A model generated the notes under the pieces. The model was not told the origin of the DNA, made no database searches, and saw only the letters and a program-made list of their open reading frames with translations. Of a stretch of DNA of 64,000 nt, positions 51,116-63,574 are shown in pieces. Numbering within the stretch: the stretch's first letter is position 1; each line of letters starts with the position of its first letter. Both the position numbers and the translations under genes were made by a program. This stretch comes from Drosophila persimilis. Taxonomy: Eukaryota; Arthropoda; Insecta; Diptera; Drosophilidae. The stretch spans positions 2,418,001-2,482,000 of the forward strand of contig NW_020825289.1 in the NCBI RefSeq assembly GCF_003286085.1. Direction: 5' to 3'.

Positions 51116-51385
51116 TTTAGTTTAAAATTAACTCCTATATTTCGGTAATGGTCAGCTTGTGTAATTTCTAATTACTGTGATCACGTAATCCCGGAATCGT
51201 TAATAAAATTATGAAATCCGCCAAAGAACCTATGTGTTACGAGCACATACGATTTGCAAAACTAAAATTAAGTGAACTGAAGTAAGCGGAGATAGTGATC
51301 CACCAAGAACAGTGAAACACTAAATACAAAATCAAAAAACTTACAAGTGAACCAAACAAAACAAAACCCAATCAACACCAACAAC
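51116..51385 (+). other. Leader of the gypsy-type element
   Basis: Non-coding A-rich leader between the primer site and the gag ATG at 51386. Confidence 0.6.
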
Positions 51386-51526
51386 ATGGCGTTACCACCA
51401 CTATCATTGAGCGAAATCCACTTGAACCAGGCACTGCTGTCGATCCGACAAATACCTGCCTATGACGGTTCATCTGGACAGCTAAGCTCATTTATCAAAC
51501 GAATCGAATATGTATGCGGGTTATTC
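51386..51526 (+). pseudogene. Gypsy-type Gag N-terminus, truncated
   Basis: MALPPLSLSEIHLNQALLSI then RQIPAYDGSSGQLSSFIKRI, the Gag start of the 297/17.6/Tom group. It stops matching after RIEYV, where the CR1 insertion begins. The rest of gag is absent on the other side of the LINE, so the insertion was accompanied by a deletion or later loss. Confidence 0.8.
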
Positions 51527-51821
51527 ATCTTTGGACGTTGACATGCAATGACTGCATCTTTCAAGAGGCGATGCAGTTACTGCACCGTCAAGTGGCCCGT
51601 GTGACACCAGCAGAAGGCTGTTACGCGCGGATCCCAGGCAAAACGCAGCCCTCCTCCCGCCCAACTGACCGAGGGGCGCTGCCGCATGACGTGCGGTGCG
51701 TAGCCGAACCAAACGCGAACATGCAAGAAAGATAGCTATTAGACTAACAATCGAGGAAAATTAGCACTAAACTTACTAAGAAACTAAGCATGCAATCAAA
51801 ATACAAATACCACTGCAGTTA
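51527..51821 (-). other. Probable 3' untranslated region of the CR1 LINE
   Basis: GC-richer stretch (51590-51720) with no known domain, between the gypsy Gag break and the CR1 RT stop. On the minus strand it ends AAAGATGAATAA without a poly-A tail, which suits CR1-type LINEs. It could instead contain a scrap of gypsy gag. Confidence 0.45.
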
Positions 51822-54062
51822 CTAAATAATAGAAAGGTGTGTAAGGATTAATAATTTAATAAGAGGAAGAGAATTAGTGCTGGATATAATATGGTAGATG
51901 GAATTATAGTCCGAGCATAAGACCCTAAACGGTTCATGCAAGGAAAAATTCGATCTACAAAGTGGAAGGAACAACGGTATAAAATTTCTAGTCAGTCTAA
52001 TAGGAATCGTGAAGTTTATGCGGCTCAACAGATCAGGGCTGTCTATGTCACCCCTGATCAAGTTCTGCATAAATATCACACCAAGCATTTTTCTACGGTT
52101 AACTAAGGATGGGAGGTTTACTAATAATAGTCTACTAGAGTAAGATGGGAGTCTTACACCCGCATCCCAGTTAAGGCCCCGCAGAGCAAAGAGTAAAAAG
52201 TTTTTCTGTACTGATTCTATACGGTCCTGGTGTACCACCTATTGACCACCTCTTTATAAACCCAAGCACGCCCATGGCCTTATTTACCATGGTAGAAATG
52301 TGTTCGGAAAACTTTAACTTGGGGTCTAACATAACACTCAGATCATCCACCAGGGTAATTCTCTCAAGAGAACCCCCAAATAGGGTGTAGGGAGCCAACA
52401 AAGGGCTAGAACGATGAAATGTCATAACTTTGCATTTGGAGGCATTAAGGTGTAACAAGTTTGCACAACACCATGACTGAAAGCTATTGAGATCGGATTG
52501 CAAGCGAGAATGAAATGAAATGTCCTTGTACTGGACACAGAGTTTAACATCATCCGCATACATAAGTACTCGAGAGTATGTTAATACTGAAGGCAAATCA
52601 TTAATAAAGAGTGTGAAGAGTAAGGGTCCTAGATGGCTGCCCTGTGGTACTCCCGAAGAAACCTTTACTGGTAAAGAGATGGAGTTTTTGAAGAGGACTC
52701 TTTGAGACCTAGAACAAAGATAGCTAGAAATCCATCTCAGGAGGTTGGGCGGAAACCCTAAAAGATCAAGTTTATGTGCTAAAAAGGAATGGTTTACAGA
52801 GTCGAATGCTTTACTAAAGTCGGTGTAAATAACATCCGTCTGTAAGTTACCTTGAAAGCCTTTAATAATGAAAGAAGTAAACTCTAACAAGTTCGTGGTG
52901 GTTGATCGCCGCCTTATAAATCCATGCTGAGTTGGAGATATAAGTGACTTGCAGAGATGTTGCAAGTGCGGAGTTAAAACCTTCTCAAACAATTTGGGAA
53001 TAGCGGATAACTTTGCTATACCTCTATAATTTTTTGCATCAGACTTGCTACCTTTTTTATGGAGAGGAATTATAAACGATTCCTTCCAGATTGGGGGGAA
53101 GCAAGAGGAATCAATGGACAGGGTGAATAGTTTAAGCAATGGTCCACACAGAGCCTCGCAGTACCTGAGTACACAACCTGGAACCCCGTCTGGACCCGGT
53201 GAAAACACCGGCTTAACTAGTCGAAGATCTTGAAGTAGGGAATATTCATTTAACAAGGGACTGAAAATGCCGTTCAACCTCGGTAATCCGTATGGGTACG
53301 GTTGACCAGAGTAGCGTTCCTCAGAATAGGTGGTTTGGAAAAACTGGGCAAAAAGATCGGCAATTGCCTGATCATTATTTGCCGACGTATTACAAAATGA
53401 TAGCGAGGATGGGTGTGCGGACGTTCTACGCTTACTGTTTACGAAGCAGTAAAACTGTTTAGGGTCCTGAGAAAAACGTATCCTGCAACGAGATAGGTAG
53501 TTCTTATAGCATTGAGCATTAAGAACTGAAAAGTTTGACCGAGCTATTACATAACGAGAGTGAGAAGTAGGAGAACCCACTTCTTGAAATTTTTTATAAA
53601 GTCTTGATTTTAAGTTTTTTAGACTGGACTTGGTAAACCAAGGGGGTTTTCCAGATCTAATCGGACAAGAAAGCGGGACACAAGAATCAAAAAATGTGCC
53701 AAGAGCATTGTAAAAAATGTTTGTGCCTTTTGTGACATCAGTGCACAAGTACACAGCGGACCAATCAAAATCCCTAATTAGGTTATTAAGCTTCGCAAAC
53801 TCGGCTTTATGAAAGCAGCGGACACGTTCAGTCCTATATCTAGCGACACCTCGAAAGTAGGGTGGTAGGCGTCTTCAGGTATAGTGAGCGGAAGGGCTCG
53901 GGTTAACAACACTATGGTCGGATCCGATACAAATCATAGATCAAGCAATCGACCCAAGGAATTTTTCACATGATTGACTTGAGACAGGGACAGGTCAAGC
54001 AAGCCGTCAACAAAGTCATGTCGTGACATGGGCACTAGGATACTAGACTCGTTTACCGAAGA
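51822..54062 (-). pseudogene. CR1 LINE reverse transcriptase
   Basis: 52171-53754 (527 codons): linker PPWFTKSSLKNLKSRLYKKF, RT blocks PDGVPGCVLRYC, NYRGIAKLSAIPKLFEKVL, YTDFSKAFDSVNHSFLAHKL, SSGVPQGSHLGPLLFTLFIN and VLMYADDVKLC (catalytic YADD present). A frame slip near 52200 leads to the C-terminus at 51822-52238 (RIESVQKNFLLFALRGL). Between 53755 and 54062 the end of the endonuclease is readable only with stops. The RT would copy LINE RNA at the nicked target. Confidence 0.88.
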
Positions 54063-54482
54063 TCAAACAGTTCCTGGCAAGTTGAAGTCACCAAGAACTA
54101 TCATACGATCTTTATCAGTTAGCGAGGAAGAAACAGCGGTTAAAGCGGACAAGTGCTGCTCATAAATTGAAATATCCGAAGAAGGTGGGATATACGAGCA
54201 AGTAATGAATATAGCGAAAGCGGGAAGAATCAGTTTTACACACACTAATTCCAGCTCCTGTTGAACTTGGACTGTGAAGTGTTCTGACGTGAAGTAAGAG
54301 TCCACTGCAATTAGAACCCCTCCTGCACGTCGAGACGAACGGTCCTTTCTAAAAGTTGTGTACCGACCTGCCAAAACCTCGGAACTAAGAATGTCCGGCT
54401 TTAACCAGGTTTCAGTAAACACAATAACGTGGGAAGCAAATGCAACACTATCCCGGAAAAGAATGCTGAGCTTACTACGCAA
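54063..54482 (-). pseudogene. CR1 LINE endonuclease fragment
   Basis: 139 codons: VIVFTETWLKPDI (catalytic Glu in TETW), RRAGGVLIAVDSYFTS, FITCSYIPPSSD and MIVLGDFNLPG (GDFN). It stops at 54063 before the SDH end of the domain, and its N-terminal Asn motif is upstream in another frame. Confidence 0.85.
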
Positions 54483-54517
54483 GCCTCTTACATTCTGATA
54501 GGTTACTAAAAGAGAAG

Positions 54518-55302
54518 TTAGTTTTTTGGAAAGGTTGAAGCAAGACGGGAAGTTGAGGAAGAGGAAGTTGAGGTTGAGGGTGGCACACTGGAAAGATTTG
54601 GAAGGGATATGGGGGGCCTATTCTTCTTCTTAGCCTTAAACTCCTTCACCACCAAATGCTCCGGCCAAAATTTGGCGGAGCAAATGGTGTCAAATTGAGT
54701 TGGGGAGATGCTTATCTTAAACGAGGCTCTCTCCCTGGCATAAGATAAGTTAAATTTCTCCACCTTTAAACCCACGGCTTTTATTTTGCTTTGAATAAAA
54801 GCAATTACATCATTAGATGTGAGGTCAGGGGCCAGCCGTGAAACAAAAACTTGTCGTTTTGGTGGGACTCCCACCAGTGGTTTAGTCACCACAGGCCTAG
54901 TACCTGTGGTGGCAATATCCGGAGGTCCGGAACGTCTATAGACGGGACAACTAGCGAACTTGCGGACACCACGGACACGGACGCTGCAGACGTACTTGGC
55001 TGCACATTCTCCGAGGCGATGGATTCGGCTACCGAATCTGCATCGCCAGCAGCTGTCGTTGCCTTTGGAGTGGCAAACGAGATCAACTGCTGCACACTTG
55101 GAGTGGTCGGAGTCAGTTTTTCGGCGGCGCACGGCTGAGTGACGGTTGGCACTTGCAGGTCCCGCGGAGTGACCTTTTTGCGCCTCGGAGACTCATTCAG
55201 CAGTTTTAAACCGCTAAGCTGAGCCTCTATGGCTAGGAGCCGATCGTATTGGTTTTTGAAACCAACGGTCAGCTCCTTTAGGAAGAGAATACTTGAGGGC
55301 AA
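54518..55302 (-). pseudogene. CR1 LINE ORF1, 5'-truncated
   Basis: Two overlapping frames. 54886-55302: LKELTVGFKNQYDRLLAIEA, PTTPSVQQLISFATPKATT. 54518-55132: RRSGPPDIATTGTRPVVTKP, KRQVFVSRLAPDLTSNDVIA, FNLSYARERASFKISIS, then a Pro/Ser-rich end. The slip lies near 54930. The end corresponds to the conserved C-terminal domain of Jockey/CR1 ORF1 proteins. Confidence 0.8.
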
Positions 55303-55510
55303 GTAAAGCCGTCATCGATTACAGAAATGACACTGTAACACTAGGAGCTAGGTCGTACCCAATCATTCAGAGTGGAGAAGCTATTGAAGCCGGCAAGACC
55401 GCACAGAAGTGCACTGATCCCTCTACAAAAGAAGAGAAGATCGCACCAAGTGCCTTGACCCATCTCCAGAGGGAGATCAATACTTCGCTTCCGCTCTAGA
55501 CAGTGAATTA
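55303..55510 (+). pseudogene. Gypsy-type protease remnant
   Basis: RASKAVIDYRNDTVTLGARSY is the C-terminal part of the 297/17.6-type protease. The active-site DTG part is missing, lost with the CR1 insertion. Confidence 0.7.
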
Positions 55511-56443
55511 AGGGAATGTAATCAATTAAGATTGGAACACTTAAACGACGAAGAGAGGGTAGAGTTAAAGAAGGTCTTATATGAGTTTAAGGATGTGCAG
55601 TACAGAGAAGGTGACAATTTGACTTTCACAAGTACAATCAAGCACGAGATCAAAACTCAACATGAAGACCCGGTCTACAGACGACCATACAAATATGCCC
55701 AGATACATGATCAGGAGGTAAACCAGCAAATCAAAGATATGATCAGGCAGGGAATAATTCGATAGTCTCCTTACTGCTCGCCCATATCTATGATTCCGAA
55801 GAAGATAGATGCTTCAGGAAAGCAAAAATATCGAATGGTAGTAGACTATAGAAGTCTAAATAAAATAATAGTTAAGGACAAATTCCCAACTCCACGAATG
55901 GATGAAATCCTAGACAAACTAAGTAAATGTCAGTATTTTACGACAATCGATTTAGCAAAAGGTTTCCATCAAATACCCATGGAACCTAGCTCAATCCCCA
56001 AAACTGCGTTCTCCACTAAGCATGGACATTACGAGTTCCCTCGTATGCCCTTTGGGCTAACCACTGCCCCAGCTACCTTCCAAAGATGTATGAACAATCT
56101 GCTAGAAGAGTTAATCTTCAAAGATTGCTTTGTATACTTAGATGACATCATTATATTTTCCACTTCATTGGAAGAACACTTGTTGTCACTAAGGAGAGTA
56201 TTTGGAAAGTTGAGAGACGCCAACTTGAAGCTACAAATGGATAAATGTGAATTCATGAAAAAGGAAACTGAATTCCTAGGTCATCTAGTTACTACTGAAG
56301 GAATAGTACCAAATCCAGGCAAAATCTCTGCCATTATCAAATTTCCAATACCAGAAACGTCTAAACAAATAAAGTCATTCTTAGGTCTGTGCGGGTTCTA
56401 CAGGAAATTCATTCCTTATTCATTCCTCCTAATGCAAACATAG
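55511..56443 (+). pseudogene. Gypsy-type reverse transcriptase
   Basis: 55532-55765: HLNDEERVELKKVLYEFKDV to QIKDMIRQGIIR with a stop at about 55763; 55790-56443: [67 protein letters not shown] (catalytic YLDD) and [10 protein letters not shown] to [16 protein letters not shown] frame slip at about 56420 leads to RNase H. Ty3/gypsy type, clearly different from the BEL RTs. Confidence 0.92.
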
Positions 56444-57284
56444 CAAAACCCATGACACTCAAACTAAAGAAAGGAGCTGTCATAGACCCCAAGGAAGAAA
56501 AGTACGTCGAGGCATTTGAGAGACTAAAAGTACTCATCACCTCAGACCCTATCCTTGCGTTCCCAGACTTTGACAAAATGTTCACGGTAACAACCGACGC
56601 TAGTAACATAGCATTGGGAGCGGTTTCGTCACAAGAACACAAACCGATCTGCTACGCTAGCAGAACCCGAAATGAACATGAAATAAACTATTCAGCCATC
56701 GAAATGGAATTATTAGCGATCGTATGGGCAACCAAGTATTTCCGTTCATACCTGTTCGGTAGAACATTCGAGATACAAAGCGATCATAAACCCTTGATTT
56801 GGTTGAACAACCTCAAGGAGCCAAATATGAAATTACAAAGGTGGAAAATAAAACTGAATGAGTTTGATTTTAAAATGAAATATCTACCAGGCAAAGAAAA
56901 TCATGTAGCTGATGCCTTATCAAGGGTAAAGATTAATGAAAATCTCCTTGGAGAAGCTTCCAATAGCGTTGGTGCAACTGTACATAGCGCACAGGAAGAC
57001 AATCTAAATCACATTGCTATCACGGAAAGACCAATTAACTATTACAATCGGCAAATTGAGCTAATAAAAGACAATGAAGATAAGGTGAAAACAATCCGTT
57101 ATTTTCACAAGCTAATCATCAAGATTACGTATAAGGAAATGACTAACACCTTAGAGAAGGATATAATAAAGGAATATCTATGCACCAAAAAGAGCGCATT
57201 ATATTTCCATAACGAAATAGATTTTCCTCCATTCCAAAAAGCCTATTTAGAAATCATTAATTCTAACAATATAACCAAAGCTAT
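56389..57284 (+). pseudogene. Gypsy-type RNase H and start of integrase region
   Basis: FTVTTDASNIALGAVSSQ, INYSAIEMELLAIVWATKYF, FEIQSDHKPLIWL and LPGKENHVADALSR are the RNase H acids (Asp, Glu, Asp, Asp). The connecting region before integrase follows (FHNEIDFPPFQKAYLEI). Coding text is cut at 57284 by the family B LTR. Confidence 0.9.
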
Positions 57285-57585
57285 TGTTCGGGCCAGCCGC
57301 TGAAGAATAACCGTAACTTTAACATTATTATTGTATGAGCATATAGAGCCGCCTACATATGTTGTAAAGCGTTGACTTTCTGCAGAGCTGCTGCGCTCTC
57401 CCGCTAAAGGGGCTCTCTGCCGCCGCCACTTCGGCAACTACTTTGATCTGCTGCCGCCACTTCGGCAGTCACTTTGATCTAACGCCGTCGTCTATAGTTT
57501 AGTTCTATGCTAACCCCTCTGCGCATTGGTTGCATATCGATCTCGCATAAAGTTCATCTGGCAATAGCAAGCAATCGGCTTCCGC
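57285..57585 (+). repeat. Truncated family B LTR in plus orientation
   Basis: First 301 bp of the family B LTR (TGTTCGGGCC to GGCTTCCGC). It lacks the last 100 bp and is followed by internal family B sequence in the opposite orientation. It is preceded by GCTAT, the same five bases as the target duplication of the copy at 6753. Confidence 0.9.
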
Positions 57586-57602
57586 CGATTCCGCCGGCTT
57601 CC
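57586..57602. other. 17 bp filler at an inversion junction
   Basis: CGATTCCGCCGGCTTCC lies between the plus-strand LTR stump and the minus-strand pol end. It partly repeats the adjacent CGGCTTCCG, as in end-joining with templated filler. Confidence 0.75.
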
Positions 57603-60600
57603 GTCTCTCAACAGATTCCTTAAGGGGCATCAAACATAGCCGAGTGACGGCCCTCCTGATGTTTCCCGAGGATGTCTTCAGGTCAGCGACGCGACACACT
57701 CCGTCCTTGCCCAAAACGACATCGACCACTCTAGCCAGTGGCCAACGCATTGGAGGAAGATTTTCGTCCTTCACCAGAACGAGGTCGTTCTTGCAGATGT
57801 TTTGCGCGGGGGTACGCCACTTCGCGCGCTCTTGCAAAAGAGTGAGATACTCTTCGCGCCAACGGCTCCAAAATATTTGTTGTAGTTGGGTGACCCGCTG
57901 CCAGCTATCCAGACGATTGTAGTTCAGCTTCGTTAGGTCAGGCTCGAGGATTTGCTCATGGGGGCCGCCTAAAAGCAGATGAGCAGGAGTCAAAACGTCT
58001 AAATCATCAGGATTTTCTGAAAGCGAGAGCAAAGGGCGAGAGTTAACAATTGCAGTGATCTGACAGATCAGAGTGCGCAGCTCGTCAAAGCTAAGCACAG
58101 ATGGTCCAACTGAGCGGTACAGGTGATATTTTGCGGTCTTCACGGCCGCTTCCCACAACCCGCCAAAATGCGGAGAGCGAGGTGGAATGAAACGCCAGTC
58201 GATCGAGTCAGCCAAGCAGGATTCGTGGACCTCCTTCATATGCGGTTCGCTCAGACAGAGCTTCTTTAGCTCCAGAAGCTCGTTCTTGGCGCCAACGAAG
58301 TTTGTCGCATTGTCCGACCAAATTTGACTTGGCCTTCCTCGAGTGGAAGTAAAACGCTTTAGTGCGCCTAGAAACGATGCAGTGGTCAAATCCTTTACGA
58401 GCTCCATGTGTATAGCCTTAGAAGTGAAGCAGATGAATACGCTAATGTAGCACTTTATCGGAGGCCTTGTGCGGATTTCTGATCGGTAGAAAAAAGGTCC
58501 ACAGTAATCTACTCCAGTGACTTCAAAAGCTCGAGATCCTTCCAAACGTTCCTTAGGTAGGTCTCCCATGATGTGTTCGACCATGCGCGGCCTAGTCCTG
58601 AAGCATCTCACACATCTGCTGACGACCCTTGACACTGCCTTAACACCTCCAATGGGCCAATATTCCAGCCGAATTTTGGATAGCAAGGCGCGAGGTCCGG
58701 CATGGAGGTTTCTTTCATGATAATATCTTATCAGCGCAAAGGTAATGGAATGTCCCTTTGGCAGAATGAGCGGGTGCTGAGCGTCAAATCCTAGCGATGA
58801 GTTGCCAAGACGACCTCCAACTCTAAGTAGTCCAGAATGATCGATGAACGGGTTGAGCGAACTAATAGAACTGGATTTAATGACTTGACCATTGCGCCGA
58901 ATCTCCTTTATGTCCATCCACAAATTTGCCAGCTGAATGTGTCGAATTAGAAGATGCGTTCCTTGCCGAATATCAGAAACGGTGAGTCCTGGATGCCTAA
59001 GACGATGTATAAATTTATGCATGTAGGCGAATGTGCGCTGCATGCGAAAGAATGAATTCGCAAATTTGCATCCGGACGTGAGATCGGCATGTGGAGACGT
59101 GATTAGCAATCCTCTCTTGCGAAGCTCCAAAGTTGCTATGTTGTTAGTAGGAGATACAGGCCACTTATCCTTGGAGCATAGCAAAAAGGATGGGCCGTGA
59201 AACCATAGCTCTGACTGGATAAGATGGTTGGGAAGCGAGCCTCTCGAGAGAATATCAGCAGGATTTAACGATGTGGGAACATAGCGCCATTCCATGTCTG
59301 CCGTCAACTCCTGAATTGATGCCACTCGATTTGCCACGAAAACTTGAAATTTAGCTGGCTCGTCCCTAATCCAAGATAATGCTGTTGACGAATCCGACCA
59401 GCAATAGAACCGACCTGTAAAGATTCCCATGTCCTTTACATTCTGCATGATTTTTGCAAGCAAATGGGCTCCACTTAATTCCAGCTTAGGAATCGATATA
59501 GTCTTTAGCGGCGCCACTCGCGACTTTGAGCACAAAACGTGGCTCGAAGACTGGGCTTCCCTGGACAAGACATACACGCAAGCGCCATATGCTTCTAAGC
59601 TGGCATCACAGAATCCGTGAACTTCTGTAGCCACACTAGAACGAAGAACCAAGCGAGGAAATGAGATCCGAGAAATGCTTGCCAAACTATTTCTCAAGTC
59701 CATCCAAGTTGAATGCAATGCTGAGGGTAGGCTTTCATCCCAATCCAAATTTTCTCTCCAAAGCTGCTGAAGGAAGATTTTGCACCTGACAATGACTGGA
59801 TTTATCAATCCAAGAGGGTCGTAGAACCGCGCAATAGTAGATAAAACCGACCGCTTTGATGGCTTTGAGTTTGTGTCCAGTGCGGACAAGGCAAAAAGCA
59901 GCTGATCCGAAACAGGGTCCCACGCTAAGCCGAGAGTTTTGGCTATGTCGCTTCCATCATTAAACTTTAGGAACTTCTCTATGTCATCTTCAGGGGTTCC
60001 CTCAAGTACTTCCTGGTGACTGGAGCACCATTTCCTAAGTCTAAAGTTACCACGGGACAGTAAAGCTGATGTTTGGTGCATCTTTTCCATGACCTGTGCG
60101 ACCGAATTACCGCCCGAAATAAGGTCATCCACGTAAAACTCCTGCCGCAGAGCAGCTGAGCCAAGAGGGTAGGATTCACCCTCGTCGATGGCCAGCTGGT
60201 GCATTGCGCGGACCGCTAGAAATGATGCAGCCCTCGTCCCGTATGTGACGGTGTCTAATGTGTAGACTTGAACCTCGGACTCGATGGAATCTCGCCATAG
60301 GATGCATTGATACAAATTGTCGGGTGGAGACACTCGTACGCAGCGGTACATTTTACAAATGTCCCCAGTGAGAGCGACTGGATATGTTCGAAAGCGAATC
60401 AATATGTTAAACAATGCAGGCTGAATAACAGGGCCTGTCATCATCACATCATTTAGAGAATATCCAGTTGATGTAGCTGCGGATCCATCGAAAACGACAC
60501 GGAGTTTTGTCGTCGTACTGTCCTCCTTTAGGACACAGTGATGAGGAAAGAAATATTTGCAGAGGCTACGGGAATCAGGGTTGACTTGGTGCATATGATG

Positions 60601-61797
60601 CAAATCAATGTACTCCCTCATAAAGGCGGAATACCGCTCCTTGAGTGTAGGATTACGCTCCAGTTTTCGCTCCAGACTGATGAACCGTCGATAAGCCTGA
60701 GCATAAGATTCTCCTAAACGATCAATATTGTTGTTTAGCGGCAGACGAACTGCATACTCCCCGGATGGCAACAGTGAAAGGTGGCTTACGAAATGTGCTT
60801 CACAATCGTCTTCTTCTTTGGTATTCAACCCAACCTCCACACAATTCTCGACTTCCCAAAACATACGAAGAGTTTTATCCAACCTTGCTTCCATCTCAGC
60901 TATCGAATCTGGACAATTGTGCGTGGCCAAAAGCGCCGAGCTTGATACCTTCTGTCCACCACCAGATACGATCCACCCAAGCCGGGTCTTCTGCAGAAGA
61001 GGCAGTCCATCGGTGAGTTTGATTTGCCCTACGCAGAGGAGATCATAAAAAACGCTCGCACCAATGAGAAGATCAACCCGTTGAGGATTGAAAAATGCAG
61101 GATCAGCGAGCTGAATGTTAGATGGAATACGCCAATCGGATACATTTACTGCCATACTTGGTTGAGAATCGGTAATCGTGGGGGCGATGAGAGCAGTAAG
61201 CGTAGTTGTGTAAGCAGAGGTGCGAGAATGCATACAAATGCTTATGGTGGATCCCTCAGTAGAAACGCTGGTATCGCCCAGCCCAGACACAAGTGCAGAC
61301 GATTGAGTTCTCCTAAGCTGAAGCTGCTGGGCGAACCTGGATGTGACGAGATGCAGCTGCGATCCTGAATCTAAGATGGCACGACAAGGAACTAAAACGC
61401 CAGACCGATTCTTCACGAGAACCACGGCTGTAGCCAGAAGCACGACATCAGAGTGAAGACCTTGGGCAGCAAGAGAGGTAGACGAAGGTAGAGACGAGCT
61501 GCTAGCAGAATTTTGAGCAACGGAAAGAGTGTCCGGTTGAACGGCCAGATCGGGAGGAGTAATACCTGGGCAGCCTTGTGTTGTGGGCTGCATACTAACG
61601 AAGTGCAACAAACTATGATGCCTACCGCCGCATACTCGACATTTTCCACTATTGCATGCGCGGGTCCGGTGCCCCGGTTTTAGGCAATTGAAGCATAGGG
61701 AAGCTTCTTCACTTCTTTGTGGCGCAGCAACGGTGAGAGATTTTCGAATATCTTGCACGAGTATATTCCATGGCCCGCTGAGTGGCAAAAGACGCAT
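57603..61797 (-). CDS. pol: Family B Pol polyprotein, open reading frame
   Basis: About 1400 codons without a stop. Knuckles LCFNCLKPGHRTRAC and CRVCGGRHHSLLH (about residues 34-66), retropepsin AILDSGSQLHLV (about 141), RT with LRVVFDGSA and FYVDDLISGG (about 554), RNase H FCDASLEAYGACVY (about 732), integrase VDYCGPFF, SDNATNFVGA (about 1165) and GGLWEAAVK (about 1214), C-terminal LLLGGPHEQIL and PMRWPLARVVDV. All catalytic residues are present. The natural end is lost: after KESVER the frame runs through the filler into the inverted LTR until 57505. The first residues, before the knuckles, overlap gag in another frame. Confidence 0.93.
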
Positions 61798-62839
61798 ACA
61801 GACGGGTCGGCGGAAGAGTTGGAAGCTACAAACGTTTTCTTAACATGCGTATAGGAATGGTTTTGGCCCACCTGATCGCTACTAGCGTGTGTCGCTGTAG
61901 CATATTCCAATCGCTCCATTTTCTGGCAGCGTTGCTGCAAGAATTCGAAGAATTCCTCTGCGGTAGGTATAGCATCCGACGATGTGTGCTCCTCCCATTT
62001 GGTTTGCGTCTTCGAATCCAACTTCTGCAGCAGCATGTTGATAACCATGAATCCCGAAATCTCCTCAGCAGTTCCCAATGTCTGCAACGCTCGCATGTGT
62101 AAATTGACTGCATCCGAAAACTCCCGAAGCCTTTTAGCAGAAGGCGAGTCTACCCTCTTTAGCCCAAGAATCTTCTTGATGTGTGCCTGGAAAACAAGTC
62201 TTTTGTTATTAAAGCGTTTATTAAGTATATCCAGAGCCGCACGATAATTGGCACTGGAGAGCTCCAACGATCGAACCGAATCCAAAGCCGCATCAGCGAG
62301 GCAAGAGCGAAGGTGCTGGAATTTCTCGATGTCACTGAGATCCGCATCCGCTTCAATCACCGATTTGAACATTGCCATAAAATCCGAGAACTCGACGTAT
62401 CCACCAGAAAACTTCGGCACCTTCAGCTCAGGAAGTCGCTGCTTGTGAGCCATGATGATGGTACTATGTCCGGAATGGCTTGGCAGAGTCGTAGAATGGG
62501 CAGCGGCGTGTGACTGGCTTACTTCAACAGCAGCAACTCAGCTTTCAACGATATGAAAAGAGTATCGAAGATTTCGCGCAGCTCACTCCCAATCTCGTTT
62601 TGATCGAGAGCCTCCAATTCATTATGGGCCTTATTAAATTCCTCTTGAATTTCTGCCAACATATCAAGGCGCACCTCGACTTCCGCGGCGGTCAGCTTAT
62701 CGATTTTATTCCCCGCAAAGGATTCGCCAAGCCTGTGCAATCGATCATATAATGACTGACTTTTACGCTTATACAGACTCAGTCTGGAATCAGCCACCAC
62801 AATATTTCCGCCCGCGCCTGTATTCGGATCGTTGTCCAT
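61680..62839 (-). pseudogene. gag: Family B Gag, one frameshift
   Basis: Starts at the ATG 62839 like the copy at 7490. A 4-base deletion after LKAELL (about 62530) shifts the frame; the rest is readable from 62453 (MAHKQRLPELKVPKFSGGYV) to the stop at 61680. The stop position and overlap with pol are the same as in the first copy. Confidence 0.9.
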
Positions 62840-63176
62840 GTTAACCGTTGTGCAATTCGACACAACAACGGAAAATGAAATACCGCTTAAGCGACGATGT
62901 ATAGACGCGAGAGCGAGAATGCAAGACACGAAAAGTCAAGAACCGCGGCTGCAGCTGCGCAGAGAATGAGAGATTCGACGCTTAAAGTACCGGAATTTGT
63001 CTATAAATATTCCAGCCGCACTCTCACTGAATTTGCACTTTAAACTGTTTTTAATATGCACACAAATGTATTTGTTGGTAGTTAAACTACCCAACAACAC
63101 AATATTGTATAATTAATAAGTGTTTTAACGGAACGCGATTAAGCAATGGTTTTATATCACGTCGGGGGGTCACCAT
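62840..63176 (-). other. Leader and primer site of the second family B element
   Basis: Primer site TGGTGACCCCCCGACGTG at about 63158-63175 on the minus strand, then untranslated leader matching 7173-7489. Confidence 0.75.
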
Positions 63177-63574
63177 TGTTTGAGATGCCAAGCTTTTTTG
63201 GCACCTATGTATTTCAAAATAAAAAGAGATTTTGGGTTAAACTTTATAATTCGTATTTAATCTTGGTGGCTTAGCGGAAGCCGATTGCTTGCTATTGCCA
63301 GATGAACTTTATGCGAGATCGATATGCAACCAATGCGCAGAGGGGTTAGCATAGAACTTAACTATAGACGACGGCGTTAGATCAAAGTGACTGCCGAAGT
63401 GGCGGCAGCAGATCAAAGTAGTTGCCGAAGTGGCGGCGGCAGAGAGCCCCTTTAGCGGGAGAGCGCAGCAGCTCTGCAGAAAGTCAACGCTTTACAACAT
63501 ATGTAGGCGGCTCTCTATGCTCATACAATAATAATGTTAAAGTTACGGTTATTCTTCAGCGGCTGGCCCGAACA
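63177..63574 (-). repeat. Family B LTR shared by two tandem elements
   Basis: 398 bp. On its high-coordinate side stands a polypurine tract and pol end (63575 on), on its low-coordinate side a primer site and gag. So it is at once the 3' LTR of one element and the 5' LTR of the next. Confidence 0.92.

Larger units (their letters stand above)
51527..55302 (-). mobile_element. CR1-type LINE inside the gypsy-type element
   Basis: Minus strand: ORF1 end (54518-55302), endonuclease (54063-54482), RT (51822-53754). Gypsy text lies on both sides (Gag before 51527, protease from about 55303). The 5' end is truncated within ORF1. The same family supplies the CR1 pieces in the tandem units. The 3' limit is uncertain: the element may stop near 51780 or run to 51527. 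Confidence 0.8.
57603..63574 (-). mobile_element. Second family B element (minus strand), 3' end replaced by inverted LTR
   Basis: Minus-strand order: LTR 63177-63574, primer site, leader, gag, pol to KESVER, then the inverted stump. It has no own 3' LTR in the correct orientation, so the right-hand part of the element was rearranged. Its pol is open throughout. Confidence 0.9.

Noticed and set aside
51514-51735. 73-codon open frame after the gypsy Gag start considered as the rest of Gag.
   Set aside because: No similarity to Gag after RIEYV; more likely the CR1 3' untranslated region read on the wrong strand, though this is not certain.
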